This document shows, in pieces, positions 1 to 9,061 of a stretch of DNA of 64,000 nt (positions are counted from its first letter, which is position 1; every line of letters starts with the position of its first letter). The stretch covers positions 1 through 64,000 of the forward strand of contig NZ_JANKBI010000010.1 in assembly GCF_024622195.1 (NCBI RefSeq), given 5' to 3'. The stretch comes from Murimonas intestini. GTDB taxonomy: Bacteria > Bacillota > Clostridia > Lachnospirales > Lachnospiraceae. Made by a program: the position numbers and the translations under genes. The notes beneath the pieces are model-generated. The model did not search any database and was not told the DNA's origin. It saw only the letters and a program-made list of their open reading frames with translations.

Positions 1-176
1 GAGCGGGGCACGGAGCCTTAGATTTTCACTCCGCAGCGGTCGGACAGAACAACGAACCCCACCGCTCCCCTTCCTGATGGCTCACTGCCTCCCGCACAAA
101 GCGTCCTGTTACTCCCCTAAACAGCAATTCAGCAGCTTGGGATTGACCATCCGCCCTGAATATTGCATAAATTATA
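1..176. other. Unassigned stretch at window edge
   Basis: No gene is recognised here. The open frames are short and have no convincing ribosome binding site. GAGCGG at the very start is complementary to CCGCTC near 62-67, so part of a structured RNA running off the window edge is possible, but I cannot name one. Confidence 0.3.
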
Positions 177-221
177 AAAAAGCTGATTTCCAACAAGTTA
201 CTCCCCCGGAAATCAGCTTTT
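177..221 (-). terminator. Terminator downstream of glyA (probably bidirectional)
   Basis: AGCTGATTTCC (181-191) pairs with GGAAATCAGCT (208-218). The hairpin is flanked by an A-run on the left and TTTT on the right, so it has a U-run on either strand. It sits 33 bases past the glyA stop. Confidence 0.85.
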
Positions 222-253
222 CTATTTATTCTTTTACAAGCATTTATACTGTT

Positions 254-1492
254 TTAATTAAGAGGATACTTATCAGTAAGCCCCTTCACAAGAGCCTTCG
301 CTCTCTCTTCACAATTATCTTCACCCTTTAACATCATGGCAATGGCTTCTGCTATGACATCCATATCCTCTGCATTCATGCCTCTTGATGTGACTGCAGG
401 AGTTCCGAGACGGACACCGCTTGTCACAAAGGCTGACTGGGGATCGTTAGGGATCGTATTCTTGTTGCAGGTGATGTTGACACTGTCAAGAAGGTTCTCT
501 GTTTCCTTCCCTGTCTTACCTGTATTCACCAGATTGACCAGCATCAGATGGTTGTCTGTGCCGCCTGACACAATATCGATCCCGCGTTTCATAAGGCCTT
601 CGCAGAGAGCTTTTGCATTAACTACCACATTGTGCTGGTATGTTTTGTATTCATCAGTCATGGCTTCCTTGAAGCAGACAGCCTTTGCAGCTATCACGTG
701 CATCAGCGGGCCGCCCTGGATTCCCGGAAAGATTGCTTTGTTAAATTTATGCTCTTTGGCAAATTCTTCACTGGATAAGATCAGTCCACCCCTGGGTCCT
801 CTCAGGGTCTTGTGGGTAGTAGTCGTAGTTACGTGAGCATACGGAATCGGGCTTGGATGCTCTCCCGCTGCTACAAGTCCGGCTATATGCGCCATATCTA
901 CCATGAGGTATGCCCCTACCTCATCAGCTATTTCTCTGAATTTCTTAAAATCTATGGTGCGGCAGTATGCGCTTGCTCCTGCCACGATGAGCTTCGGCTG
1001 GCATTCCTTTGCTATCCTTCTTACTTCGTCGTAATCGATAAAGCCGTCATCATTTACGCCATAAGGAACTGCCTTGTAATAAGTCCCTGACATATTAGCG
1101 GGGCTTCCGTGTGTCAGATGGCCGCCATGGGCTAAATTCATGCCAAGTACAGTATCTCCCGGCTGCAGCAGTGCAAAAAATACTGCCATATTGGCCTGTG
1201 CTCCGGAATGAGGCTGAACATTTGCATAAGTACAGCCAAAAATCTCCTTCGCTCTCTTTATAGCCAGATTTTCAACCACATCTACGCATTCACAGCCGCC
1301 GTAATATCTCTTTCCCGGATAGCCCTCTGCATATTTATTTGTAAGCGGGCTCCCCATTGCTGCCATTACAGCCTTGCTGACCCAGTTTTCAGATGCAATC
1401 AGCTCAATATGGCTGTTCTGCCTCTCCTGCTCTTCTACGATCGCTTCTGCCACTTCAGGGTCGACTGCCCTGACTTCATCCAATGAATACAT
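254..1492 (-). CDS. glyA: Serine hydroxymethyltransferase
   Basis: Cytosolic PLP enzyme that interconverts serine plus tetrahydrofolate with glycine plus 5,10-methylene-tetrahydrofolate, the main source of one-carbon units. The 412-residue product has the normal family length. Visible landmarks are ELIASEN near residue 30, the YAEGYPGKRYYGG substrate loop near 54-66, and the PLP motif TTTTTHKTLRGPRGG with the Schiff-base lysine at about residue 228. The ATG start is preceded by GGAGG at a 7-base spacing. A consensus promoter lies immediately upstream and a terminator follows, so the gene is probably a single transcription unit separate from dnaJ. Confidence 0.97.
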   Translation of the reverse strand: MYSLDEVRAVDPEVAEAIVEEQERQNSHIELIASENWVSKAVMAAMGSPLTNKYAEGYPGKRYYGGCECVDVVENLAIKRAKEIFGCTYANVQPHSGAQANMAVFFALLQPGDTVLGMNLAHGGHLTHGSPANMSGTYYKAVPYGVNDDGFIDYDEVRRIAKECQPKLIVAGASAYCRTIDFKKFREIADEVGAYLMVDMAHIAGLVAAGEHPSPIPYAHVTTTTTHKTLRGPRGGLILSSEEFAKEHKFNKAIFPGIQGGPLMHVIAAKAVCFKEAMTDEYKTYQHNVVVNAKALCEGLMKRGIDIVSGGTDNHLMLVNLVNTGKTGKETENLLDSVNITCNKNTIPNDPQSAFVTSGVRLGTPAVTSRGMNAEDMDVIAEAIAMMLKGEDNCEERAKALVKGLTDKYPLN

Positions 1493-1531
1493 CTTCCATC
1501 CTCCTGTATTTTACCACATTAAAGTATTACT

Positions 1532-1560
1532 ACTATACATTGCATTTCGCATTTTGTCAA
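1532..1560 (-). promoter_or_regulatory. glyA promoter
   Basis: Reading the minus strand: TTGACA (1555-1560), a 17-base spacer, then TATAGT (1532-1537), about 40 bases before the glyA ATG. No purine or glycine riboswitch-like structure lies between promoter and gene. Confidence 0.75.
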
Positions 1561-1573
1561 TAACATAAATGCC

Positions 1574-1604
1574 AAAAACGGGCCCCCTTGATCAAAAGGC
1601 CCGT
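1574..1604 (-). terminator. Terminator of the hrcA-dnaJ operon
   Basis: On the minus strand a GGCC-rich hairpin (ACGGGCC / GGCCCGT) is followed by a U-run (plus-strand AAAAA, 1574-1578). It lies directly after the dnaJ stop codon. Confidence 0.8.
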
Positions 1605-1611
1605 ATTTCTT

Positions 1612-2805
1612 CTAATTATCAAGATCTTCGAAAGTTTCCTTCAGTTTATCCATAAATCCTTTTTTCTTTGGTTTTTCAGGAGCTGCCTGTGTCTGCGGCT
1701 GGTTCAGGGAATTTCCTGTTGCGGCGTCAAATCTGCGGAGCGCTTCCTTAGCTTCTTCATTCAGCTTCGTAGGCACCTGCACTACCAGAGTTACATAATG
1801 ATCACCGCGAATAGCTTTATTGCGCAGTGAAGGAACTCCTTTGCCCTTCAGACGCACCTTAGTATCTGTCTGAGTGCCCGGTTTTACATCATAGAGCACA
1901 TCGCCGTCAACTGTGCTGATGCGCACTTCGCCGCCCAGCGCAGCCTGTGCGTAGGAAATCGGAGCTGTAGAGAATATATTCATATCCTGCCTCTGGAAGA
2001 TAGGATGTCTGGCAACATTTACTTCCACAAGAAGGTCGCCTCTCGGTCCTCCGTTGACTCCCGGCTCACCCTTATCCCTGATGCGGATGCTCTGTCCGTC
2101 ATCGATACCTGCCGGAACTGTCACAGCTATCTTCTTGCGGTTTGATATATATCCTGTTCCGCGGCAGTCTGTACACTTCTCTTTTACGATTTTGCCTGTT
2201 CCTGCACAGTCCGGACATGTCTGGACATTGCGGACTGTCCCGAATAATGACTGCTGTGTATATACCACCTGGCCCTTGCCGCCGCACTTCGGACAGGTTT
2301 CCGGGCTTGTTCCCGGCTTGGCGCCTGTTCCGTGGCAAGTATTACATTCATCCTTCAAATTGAGCTCCAGCTGCTTTTCACATCCATTCACTGCCTCCAT
2401 GAATGTGATACGTATGCTGGCTCTTGTATTGGCGCCCTTCATAGGGCCATTATTCGCTCTCCTGCTTCTGCTGCCGCCTCCAAATAAATCACCGAAAATA
2501 TCTCCAAAGATGTCTCCCATGTCGGCGCCGTTAAAGTCAAAGCCGCCGAATCCGCCGGCTCCACCACCTCCTTGTTCAAAGGCTGCATGGCCAAACTGGT
2601 CATACTGGCGTCTCTTATCTGCATCGCTAAGTATAGCATAAGCCTCTGAAGCCTCTTTAAACTTCTTCTCCGCTTCTGCGTCTCCGGGATTCATATCAGG
2701 ATGATACTTTTTGGCCAGCTGTCTGTATGCTTTTTTAATGGTGGCCTCATCGGCATTTCTGTCGATACCGAGGACCTCATAATAATCACGTTTGCTTTCT
2801 GCCAT
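1612..2805 (-). CDS. dnaJ: Chaperone protein DnaJ
   Basis: Hsp40 co-chaperone that stimulates the ATPase of DnaK and hands over unfolded clients. The protein has an N-terminal J domain (YHPD with the HPD tripeptide near residues 35-37) and a Gly/Phe-rich segment around 75-110. Four CxxCxGxG zinc repeats follow (CNTCHGTG, CPKCGGKG, CPDCAGTG, CTDCRGTG), then the C-terminal substrate-binding domains. I place the start at the ATG of MAESKRDYY; an in-frame GTG three codons upstream is less likely. It is the last gene of the hrcA operon, separated from dnaK by about 130 bases that contain a hairpin. Confidence 0.97.
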   Translation of the reverse strand: MAESKRDYYEVLGIDRNADEATIKKAYRQLAKKYHPDMNPGDAEAEKKFKEASEAYAILSDADKRRQYDQFGHAAFEQGGGGAGGFGGFDFNGADMGDIFGDIFGDLFGGGSRSRRANNGPMKGANTRASIRITFMEAVNGCEKQLELNLKDECNTCHGTGAKPGTSPETCPKCGGKGQVVYTQQSLFGTVRNVQTCPDCAGTGKIVKEKCTDCRGTGYISNRKKIAVTVPAGIDDGQSIRIRDKGEPGVNGGPRGDLLVEVNVARHPIFQRQDMNIFSTAPISYAQAALGGEVRISTVDGDVLYDVKPGTQTDTKVRLKGKGVPSLRNKAIRGDHYVTLVVQVPTKLNEEAKEALRRFDAATGNSLNQPQTQAAPEKPKKKGFMDKLKETFEDLDN

Positions 2806-2846
2806 TGTATTCACCTTTTCCTTTATCTGTATAAAATCAAACCCCC

Positions 2847-2882
2847 AAAAGACGGAGTATACTCAGCATCTTATACTCCGTC
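2847..2882 (-). terminator. Hairpin between dnaK and dnaJ (possible partial terminator)
   Basis: GACGGAGTATA (2851-2861) pairs perfectly with TATACTCCGTC (2872-2882). On the minus strand the stem is followed by UUUU. It probably lowers dnaJ transcription relative to dnaK or protects the dnaK message; no separate dnaJ promoter was obvious. Confidence 0.6.
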
Positions 2883-2936
2883 CCCTGGTCTGCGGCCATG
2901 CTGGAACTACACTGTTCCTGCATCAGCCTTTTTATA

Positions 2937-4808
2937 TTACACTTCTTTATAATCTCCGTCAACTACATCGTCGTCTGCCTGATAGCTTCCTGCATCTGCT
3001 GCCTCAGGACCGGCTCCTGCTGCTCCTGCTGCACCGGCTGCTCCCTGTGCCTGCTCATATACTTTTGCGAACAGCTTCTGAGCGCTCTCCATAAGCTTTT
3101 CTTTTGCAGCTTTGATTTCTGCAACCTGAGCGTCAGACATCTCTTCCGGAGTACTCTTTGCCAGCAGGTCCTTGAGTGCATTCAGATCAGCTTCTACTGC
3201 TGTCTTATCGTTTGCATCAATCTTGTCGCCTACTTCTTCCATAGCCTTCTCTGTCTGGAATACCATGGAATCAGCGTCATTCCTTGTATCGATCGCTTCT
3301 TTTCTCTTCTTATCCTGAGCTTCGAATTCAGCTGCTTCTTTTACAGCTTTTTCGATATCACTGTCGGACATATTAGATCCTGATGTGATCGTAATGTGCT
3401 GTTCTTTGCCTGTTCCCAAATCTTTTGCTGATACATTTACAATACCGTTGGCATCGATATCAAATGTTACTTCGATCTGCGGAACACCTCTTCTTGCTGG
3501 CGGGATCCCATCCAGCCTGAACTGTCCTAATGTCTTATTATCTTTGGCGAACTGTCTCTCACCCTGTACTACATGGATATCAACAGCTGTCTGGTTGTCT
3601 GCCGCAGTTGAGAAGATCTGGCTCTTCTTTGTCGGGATAGTTGTATTTCTTTCAATCAGCCTTGTAGCAACGCCGCCCATTGTTTCAATAGACAGTGACA
3701 GCGGAGTAACATCCAGAAGAAGGATATCGCCTGCGCCTGCATCGCCTGCTAATTTACCGCCCTGTACGGAAGCGCCCAGTGCCACACACTCATCCGGGTT
3801 CAGAGATTTGCTTGGCTCATGTCCTGTCAGAGCTTTAACCTTATCCTGTACAGCCGGGATACGTGTAGATCCGCCGACAAGAAGGACTTTGGAGATCTCG
3901 CTTGCTGTCAGCCCTGCATCCTTAAGCGCTGTTGTGACAGGTGTTGCTGTTCTCTCTACAAGATCATGTGTCAGCTCATCAAATTTAGCTCTTGTCAGGT
4001 TCATATCAAAATGCTTCGGTCCTTCAGCTGTAGCTGTGATGAACGGAAGGTTAATGTTAGTTGTTGTTGCACTTGAAAGCTCTTTTTTCGCTTTCTCAGC
4101 TGCTTCTTTTAATCTCTGGAGAGCCATCTTGTCATTTGACAGATCAACTCCTTCAGCTTTCTTGAATTCCTGTATCATATAATCTGTAACTCTCTGGTCG
4201 AAGTCGTCACCGCCCAGCCTGTTATCTCCGGCTGTTGAGAGAACTTCGATGACACCCTCGCCGATTTCAATGATAGAAACGTCGAATGTACCGCCGCCCA
4301 GGTCATAAACCATGATCTTCTGCTCTTTTTCATTATCAAGTCCGTAAGCCAGCGCTGCTGCTGTCGGCTCGTTGATGATACGTTTAACTTCCAGGCCTGC
4401 GATCTTACCTGCATCTTTTGTTGCCTGACGCTGAGCATCGTTGAAATATGCGGGCACTGTGATAACTGCCTCTGTTACTTTCTCACCAAGATAGTTCTCT
4501 GCGTCCTGTTTCATTTTCTGAAGGATCATTGCGGAGATTTCCTGGGGTGAATATTTCTTGTCGTCAATGTTAACCCTGTAGTCAGTTCCCATATGTCTCT
4601 TAATAGAAGAGATTGTCTTGTCAGAGTTTGTAACTGCCTGACGTTTTGCAGGCTCACCTACAAGCCTCTCACCTGTCTTTGTAAAAGCCACTACTGACGG
4701 TGTTGTCCTTGCTCCCTCCGTATTCGGGATAACTACTGGCTTTCCGCCTTCCATAACTGCTACGCAGCTGTTTGTTGTTCCTAAATCAATACCAATGATT
4801 TTGCTCAT
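2937..4808 (-). CDS. dnaK: Molecular chaperone DnaK (Hsp70)
   Basis: ATP-dependent chaperone of the cytosol. The N-terminal actin-like ATPase domain starts with GIDLGTTNS and carries VYDLGGGTFDVS and the adenosine motif VGGSTRIPAV. It is followed by the substrate-binding beta domain and a helical lid ending in an Ala/Gly-rich tail and DDDVVDGDYKEV, as usual for Gram-positive DnaK. The ATG of MSKIIGID is preceded by GAGGAGG at 8 bases; seven upstream in-frame codons belong to the leader. Length (623 residues) is normal. It lies 57 bases downstream of grpE. Confidence 0.98.
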   Translation of the reverse strand: MSKIIGIDLGTTNSCVAVMEGGKPVVIPNTEGARTTPSVVAFTKTGERLVGEPAKRQAVTNSDKTISSIKRHMGTDYRVNIDDKKYSPQEISAMILQKMKQDAENYLGEKVTEAVITVPAYFNDAQRQATKDAGKIAGLEVKRIINEPTAAALAYGLDNEKEQKIMVYDLGGGTFDVSIIEIGEGVIEVLSTAGDNRLGGDDFDQRVTDYMIQEFKKAEGVDLSNDKMALQRLKEAAEKAKKELSSATTTNINLPFITATAEGPKHFDMNLTRAKFDELTHDLVERTATPVTTALKDAGLTASEISKVLLVGGSTRIPAVQDKVKALTGHEPSKSLNPDECVALGASVQGGKLAGDAGAGDILLLDVTPLSLSIETMGGVATRLIERNTTIPTKKSQIFSTAADNQTAVDIHVVQGERQFAKDNKTLGQFRLDGIPPARRGVPQIEVTFDIDANGIVNVSAKDLGTGKEQHITITSGSNMSDSDIEKAVKEAAEFEAQDKKRKEAIDTRNDADSMVFQTEKAMEEVGDKIDANDKTAVEADLNALKDLLAKSTPEEMSDAQVAEIKAAKEKLMESAQKLFAKVYEQAQGAAGAAGAAGAGPEAADAGSYQADDDVVDGDYKEV

Positions 4809-4865
4809 AATAGAGTCCTCCTCTTTCAATAAGAATTGTTTTTAATTTATCTGTTATTATTACAA

Positions 4866-5546
4866 CTAGTTAGCTACTTTAACCATACTGTGGCGTACCA
4901 CAGATTCGCGGTAGGTATAACCCTTCTGGAATTCTTCCACCACGATGTTGTCGCCGGCTTCTTCATCCTCCACGTGCATCACTGCGTTGTGGAAATTCGG
5001 ATCAAATTCCTGTCCGACAGCTTCGATCGGCTTTACTTCCAGCTCCTCAAATACTGTCATCATCTGTTTATAGATCTTTTCCATCCCTGTAACGAAGGGA
5101 TCATCCTTTTTATCCTCTGTAACCTGAGCCAGCCCTCTTTCGAAGTTGTCAACTACAGGAAGCATCTTTTCAATGACGCTCTTGGCGCCTATCTCATACA
5201 TTCCCGCTTTCTCTTTTTCTGTCCTTTTGCGGAAATTGTCAAACTCAGCCATCTGTCTCTTCAGTCTGTCGGTAAGTTCTTCTATCTGGCTGTCTTTCTT
5301 GTCTTTTTTCTCCTTCTTCTTTCCGAAGAAGCCTTTCTTACCGCCCTGAGTGTCACCGTTTTCTTTTGACTCTCCGTTGCCGGCCTCCTCAGCCTCTTCC
5401 ATATCCTCAGATTCTTCATCTGTACCGGCTGTGGAATCCTCTACAGCATCCTCTGCGCTGTCTTCTTCTATATCTTCCAGCATCTCATCTGAAATATCGA
5501 TTTCGCTGTCTCTTTCTAAATCTTTTTCCATTTTTTCATCGGCCAC
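4866..5546 (-). CDS. grpE: Nucleotide exchange factor GrpE
   Basis: Promotes ADP release from DnaK. The N-terminal about 80 residues are acidic, low-complexity and then Lys-rich, as usual for an unstructured GrpE leader. A long coiled-coil helix follows (SQIEELTDRLKRQMAEFDNFRKRT), then the C-terminal beta wing. The upstream-most start is a GTG with AAAGGCGG 9 bases before it; an internal ATG five codons later is an alternative. It lies 18 bases after hrcA and upstream of dnaK, in the standard order. Confidence 0.95.
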   Translation of the reverse strand: MADEKMEKDLERDSEIDISDEMLEDIEEDSAEDAVEDSTAGTDEESEDMEEAEEAGNGESKENGDTQGGKKGFFGKKKEKKDKKDSQIEELTDRLKRQMAEFDNFRKRTEKEKAGMYEIGAKSVIEKMLPVVDNFERGLAQVTEDKKDDPFVTGMEKIYKQMMTVFEELEVKPIEAVGQEFDPNFHNAVMHVEDEEAGDNIVVEEFQKGYTYRESVVRHSMVKVAN

Positions 5547-5564
5547 GTTTCTCTACCGCCTTTC

Positions 5565-6596
5565 TCATTCTTTTTTAAATATTGTATCAAGCTGTATCAT
5601 CAGGGTCTTCAGGGTGCTTAAGACTTTATCGTAATCCATCCTTTTAGGACCAATGATCCCTATTGTTCCCTGCATCCCCTCACCTAAATCATAAGTTGCC
5701 GTAACCACACTGCAGTCCTTCATAGCCTGTACGGGCGTCTCATTTCCTATATAGACCTGAATGCCGTTTTTATTGGCATTCTCAACAGTCTCGGTCACCA
5801 GATTTGCCAGCTGATGCTTTTCTTCAAATGTACTGATCAGCTCACTTGCTCTCCCACTGTCACTCAGTTCTGGATACTTGAAGATGTTTGTGGCACCGCT
5901 TGTATATATCTCCAGGTCTTCATCATCTGTCTGTATGGCTTCTGCCACAGCATCCAGAACACTGTTGACCACTTCACTGTGGATCCCGGCCTGCTCCTTC
6001 AGCCTTGAGATGGTCGCCAGATTGATCTGTTCGATCGTAAGGCCGTTCAGGCTTGTATTCAGCAGGATATTTAGCTTTAAGATGGTCTCATTATCCAGTA
6101 AGTGTTCTATCCGGATCATCTTGTTTTTTACTACATTATTTTCTGAGACAACCACTGCCAGCAGCTGTCCTTCATCCACCTGTGACAGTTGTATGAATTT
6201 CAGCTTTGTCCTGCGGTACTGAGGCGTTGAAACCATTGTAGCATAATTTGTGTTTGTCGCCAGCACCTTTGCCGCTTCCTTAAGAACCAGATCCATCTTA
6301 TCCTGCTTCTGGATCATCAGCTCTTTCATTTCAGTGACTTCCCGTTCTTTCTCTTCCATCAGCTGGTCTACGTACAGCCTGTAGCCCGTATCTGTTGGAA
6401 TCCTTCCGGCCGAGGTATGGGGCTGGATAATATAACCCAGTTCTTCCAGATCAGCCATCTCATTTCTGATTGTTGCGGAGCTCAGATTCAAATCAGCATA
6501 TTTTGATATTGTTCTGGACCCTACCGGCTCACCTGTTTCCAGATAAGTCTTTATGATAGCCTGTAGTATCTTTGATTTCCTGTCGTCCAGCTGCAT
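5565..6596 (-). CDS. hrcA: Heat-inducible transcription repressor HrcA
   Basis: Represses class I heat-shock operons by binding CIRCE; its activity depends on GroEL. The N-terminal winged helix starts at the family-typical MQLDDRKSKIL and includes GSRTISKYADLNLSSATIRNEMADLEELGYI; the C-terminal GAF-like dimerisation domain ends near LMIQLDTIFKKE. I start at the ATG of MQLDDRK, which has AAAGGAGG 12 bases upstream, rather than ten codons earlier, because the ribosome binding site lies inside those codons. First gene of the operon; it should autoregulate through the CIRCE element upstream. Confidence 0.96.
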   Translation of the reverse strand: MQLDDRKSKILQAIIKTYLETGEPVGSRTISKYADLNLSSATIRNEMADLEELGYIIQPHTSAGRIPTDTGYRLYVDQLMEEKEREVTEMKELMIQKQDKMDLVLKEAAKVLATNTNYATMVSTPQYRRTKLKFIQLSQVDEGQLLAVVVSENNVVKNKMIRIEHLLDNETILKLNILLNTSLNGLTIEQINLATISRLKEQAGIHSEVVNSVLDAVAEAIQTDDEDLEIYTSGATNIFKYPELSDSGRASELISTFEEKHQLANLVTETVENANKNGIQVYIGNETPVQAMKDCSVVTATYDLGEGMQGTIGIIGPKRMDYDKVLSTLKTLMIQLDTIFKKE

Positions 6597-6703
6597 CTTT
6601 GAAATCTTCCTCCTTTCTTTATCCATGCCTTATCGTGCGAAGCACGCCCATCCATAAGAATCTATACTATGGGGTGCACGGAGGTGTATGCCTTATCATG
6701 TTA

Positions 6704-6730
6704 TTAGCACTCTATTAAGTCGAGTGCTAA
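6704..6730 (-). promoter_or_regulatory. CIRCE operator
   Basis: Perfect inverted repeat TTAGCACTC-N9-GAGTGCTAA, identical to the consensus HrcA operator. It lies between the promoter at 6744-6772 and hrcA, where bound HrcA would block initiation of the whole operon. Confidence 0.97.
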
Positions 6731-6743
6731 CATCTATGTTCCT

Positions 6744-6772
6744 AAGATAGCACCAGACATCTTCTTTGTCAA
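6744..6772 (-). promoter_or_regulatory. hrcA operon promoter (sigma-A)
   Basis: On the minus strand TTGACA (6767-6772), 17-base spacer, TATCTT (6744-6749). The transcript would start just inside or before the CIRCE repeat. Confidence 0.75.
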
Positions 6773-6884
6773 TAGGCTTTATATTTTTTTTATACATTTT
6801 TTGAAATTGACACAATTTGATATGCTCTTGAAGTTTCTGCACCGGAAAGCCCCTGGAATGGCGAATGGGGACGAAAGGATTTGT

Positions 6885-6912
6885 TTGACTTTTTAATGAA
6901 ATATGATATGAT
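6885..6912 (+). promoter_or_regulatory. Promoter of the SGNH hydrolase gene
   Basis: TTGACT (6885-6890), 16-base spacer, TATGAT (6907-6912), about 55 bases before the ATG at 6968. It diverges from the hrcA promoter. Confidence 0.55.
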
Positions 6913-6967
6913 TGCAATAATCAGCCTATATATAAAGAAAGGATGTCCACACAGGACTGAAAAAAGA

Positions 6968-7705
6968 ATGAAAAAAGGAAATACACTCTGGATGGCCTTT
7001 ATCACTGTTCTGATCATTGCTTTGCTGGCATTCACAGCTTATCTTACTATCTTTATGAGAAAAGATGAGAGCACAGACAGGGCCGCTTCAGAATCAGCCG
7101 CACTGTCCTCCCCGGATGGACAGGCTCAAAATAAAAATGGCCCCGATTCCTCTTCTATAGATGGAAATCAGGGCGGTAATGGATCTGCTGCTATGCCGGA
7201 GCACCGTTTCATATTTGTGGGTGACTCCAGGACTGTTGGGATGCAGGAGGCAGTCAAATCGTTCTATCCGGAAGATAGATGTATGTTTGACGCCAAATCC
7301 GGTGAAGGTTACGTATGGTTCAGGGACACAGGGATGGCACAGCTTGAATCCTTTATATCTGAAGCACCAGACTGCCCGGTCATCCTGAATCTGGGGGTAA
7401 ACGACTACAAAAACATTAATGAATATATTGAATTATATCAGGAGCTTTTTTCCTCTCATCCTGACACCGACTTCTATATAATGTCTGTGAATCCTGTGAT
7501 GGATGAGCTCTGCCCCGCCATCAGCAACAAGATCATCTGTGATTTTAATGACAAGATGAAGGAATCCTTCCCGGACCGTTATCTGGACTGCTACACATAC
7601 CTTCTGAGCACTTCTCTGGAGACAATGGACGGACTCCATTACACAGAAAACACTTATATTGCCATTCATGACTACGTAGTCGGGAAACTGGGAGCCGGCA
7701 GCTGA
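6968..7705 (+). CDS. Membrane-anchored SGNH/GDSL-type hydrolase
   Basis: The product begins MKKGNTLW, has one hydrophobic segment (about residues 6-27) that would act as signal anchor, then a Ser/Gly/Asn-rich linker of about 50 residues and an extracellular SGNH-hydrolase-like domain. Visible SGNH blocks are FVGDSRTVGM (catalytic Ser), LNLGVNDYKN (Asn/Asp block) and a C-terminal DGLHYTENTY carrying the Asp-x-x-His pair. Such proteins in Firmicutes are often cell-envelope esterases or deacetylases; the substrate here is unknown. Several upstream in-frame codons exist, but MKKGN gives the standard signal-anchor start. Confidence 0.75.
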   Translation: MKKGNTLWMAFITVLIIALLAFTAYLTIFMRKDESTDRAASESAALSSPDGQAQNKNGPDSSSIDGNQGGNGSAAMPEHRFIFVGDSRTVGMQEAVKSFYPEDRCMFDAKSGEGYVWFRDTGMAQLESFISEAPDCPVILNLGVNDYKNINEYIELYQELFSSHPDTDFYIMSVNPVMDELCPAISNKIICDFNDKMKESFPDRYLDCYTYLLSTSLETMDGLHYTENTYIAIHDYVVGKLGAGS

Positions 7706-7733
7706 TGCGCCGGCCGGCCCCCAGGATGGCGTG

Positions 7734-8933
7734 TCAGTCCAGCAGGTACTGTGCCATCACATAATTGCTCAAGTCTGTTCCTCTCTCCGTCAGGGCTATC
7801 CGCCCGTCTTTCCTGTAAAGCAGCCCGTCTTTTACCAGCTTTTCAGTAATATCTCCATACATTTTTTCAAATCCCGTCTGAAACTGTTTCTCAAATTCTG
7901 ATACGGAAATACCGTCACACATACGCAGGCCCAGAAACATGAATTCTTCCATGGACGCCTTTGTATCCAGATATTCCGCTTCCTCTCTTCTTTTGTTTCC
8001 CGCAGTATAGGATGACATCTGCCGTGTGTTTGAAAACCTGCACTCATTGATCAGGGATGACGCGCCCAGTCCAAATCCAATATAGTCCTGACGCCTCCAG
8101 TATGCTGTATTGTGCCTGCACTCATAGCCGGGCTTTGCATAATTGGATATTTCATAACGCCTGTATCCTGCTGCACACAGTATAGCAGCCGTATCTTCAT
8201 ACATCATACGCTCCTCTTCCTCTGAAGGAAGCAACCTGCACGCTTTTCCCTCTTCCCTGAGTTGCACATCATGCGCATACCTGTCATAAAAAGGCGTCCC
8301 CTCCTCTATGATGAGGCTGTAGGCTGAAATATGCTCCGGCTCCAGCGCGCACACCTTATGCAGTGTGTCAGCCCAGGACTCTCTCGTCTGCCCGGGCAGG
8401 GCCGACATCAGATCCACATTAATATTATGAAAGCCCGCCTTTCTGGCTGTTGAAAAGCTCTCAAGAAATTCTTCCCAGGTATGGATTCTTCCCAGATTTT
8501 TCAATTCTTTATTGTGAGAAGACTGCAGGCCCAGGCTGATCCTGTTAAATCCGGCCCTCCTGCATATGTCAAGCTTTTCAGGTGTCAGAGTTCCCGGATT
8601 TGCCTCCATTGTAATCTCAGCGTCCTCCTCCACTTCAAAAGACTGCCTCACAGTCCCTAAAATCTCTGCAAGCTCCTCACCCTCCAGAACAGACGGAGTG
8701 CCGCCGCCAAAGAAAATGCTTGTCACCAGCCAATTATCTTTTGTTTTTACGCTGCCGGTACCACTGCCCAAACTGTCATCCCCTGCATTTATCCCCTCTG
8801 CTATCTCCCGCTTCAGAGCCTCCGCATACCTTTCCCGCTCTTCCTTTCCTGAGGTAAATGACAAAAAGTCACAGTAATCACATTTTCTTATACAAAACGG
8901 AATGTGTATATAAATACCAAGTTTTTTCTTCAT
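7734..8933 (-). CDS. hemW: Radical SAM protein HemW (HemN-like)
   Basis: HemW-family radical SAM protein, thought to deliver heme to proteins rather than act as coproporphyrinogen oxidase. The N-terminus carries HIPFCIRKCDYCDF, with the CxxxCxxC [4Fe-4S] motif, followed by FFGGGTPSVL, EANPGTL and GLQSS, typical of HemN/HemW, and a C-terminal HemN domain. Start chosen at MKKKLGIYIHIPFC; 17 extra upstream codons are not conserved. The ribosome binding site is weak. In many Clostridia it lies directly between lepA and hrcA; here lepA is 41 kb away. Confidence 0.9.
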   Translation of the reverse strand: MKKKLGIYIHIPFCIRKCDYCDFLSFTSGKEERERYAEALKREIAEGINAGDDSLGSGTGSVKTKDNWLVTSIFFGGGTPSVLEGEELAEILGTVRQSFEVEEDAEITMEANPGTLTPEKLDICRRAGFNRISLGLQSSHNKELKNLGRIHTWEEFLESFSTARKAGFHNINVDLMSALPGQTRESWADTLHKVCALEPEHISAYSLIIEEGTPFYDRYAHDVQLREEGKACRLLPSEEEERMMYEDTAAILCAAGYRRYEISNYAKPGYECRHNTAYWRRQDYIGFGLGASSLINECRFSNTRQMSSYTAGNKRREEAEYLDTKASMEEFMFLGLRMCDGISVSEFEKQFQTGFEKMYGDITEKLVKDGLLYRKDGRIALTERGTDLSNYVMAQYLLD

Positions 8934-8977
8934 GACTGAGAGTATACCATGATCAGGATCAGAAATCCAGAATAGCC

Positions 8978-9006
8978 TTGACAAATTTTATTTTTGATTG
9001 TATTAT
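8978..9006 (+). promoter_or_regulatory. Promoter of the SPFH gene
   Basis: TTGACA (8978-8983), 17-base spacer, TATTAT (9001-9006), 55 bases before the ATG at 9062, which has an AAAGGAGG site. Confidence 0.75.
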
Positions 9007-9061
9007 TGTGATATCAAATTAATATCATTTTAGCATCGGTATTCTAAAAGGAGGATACACC

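Noticed and set aside
6640..6665. CGTGC-GAA-GCACG hairpin upstream of hrcA as another repeat copy
   Set aside because: It shares only a five-base arm with the palindromic repeat family and none of the flanks.
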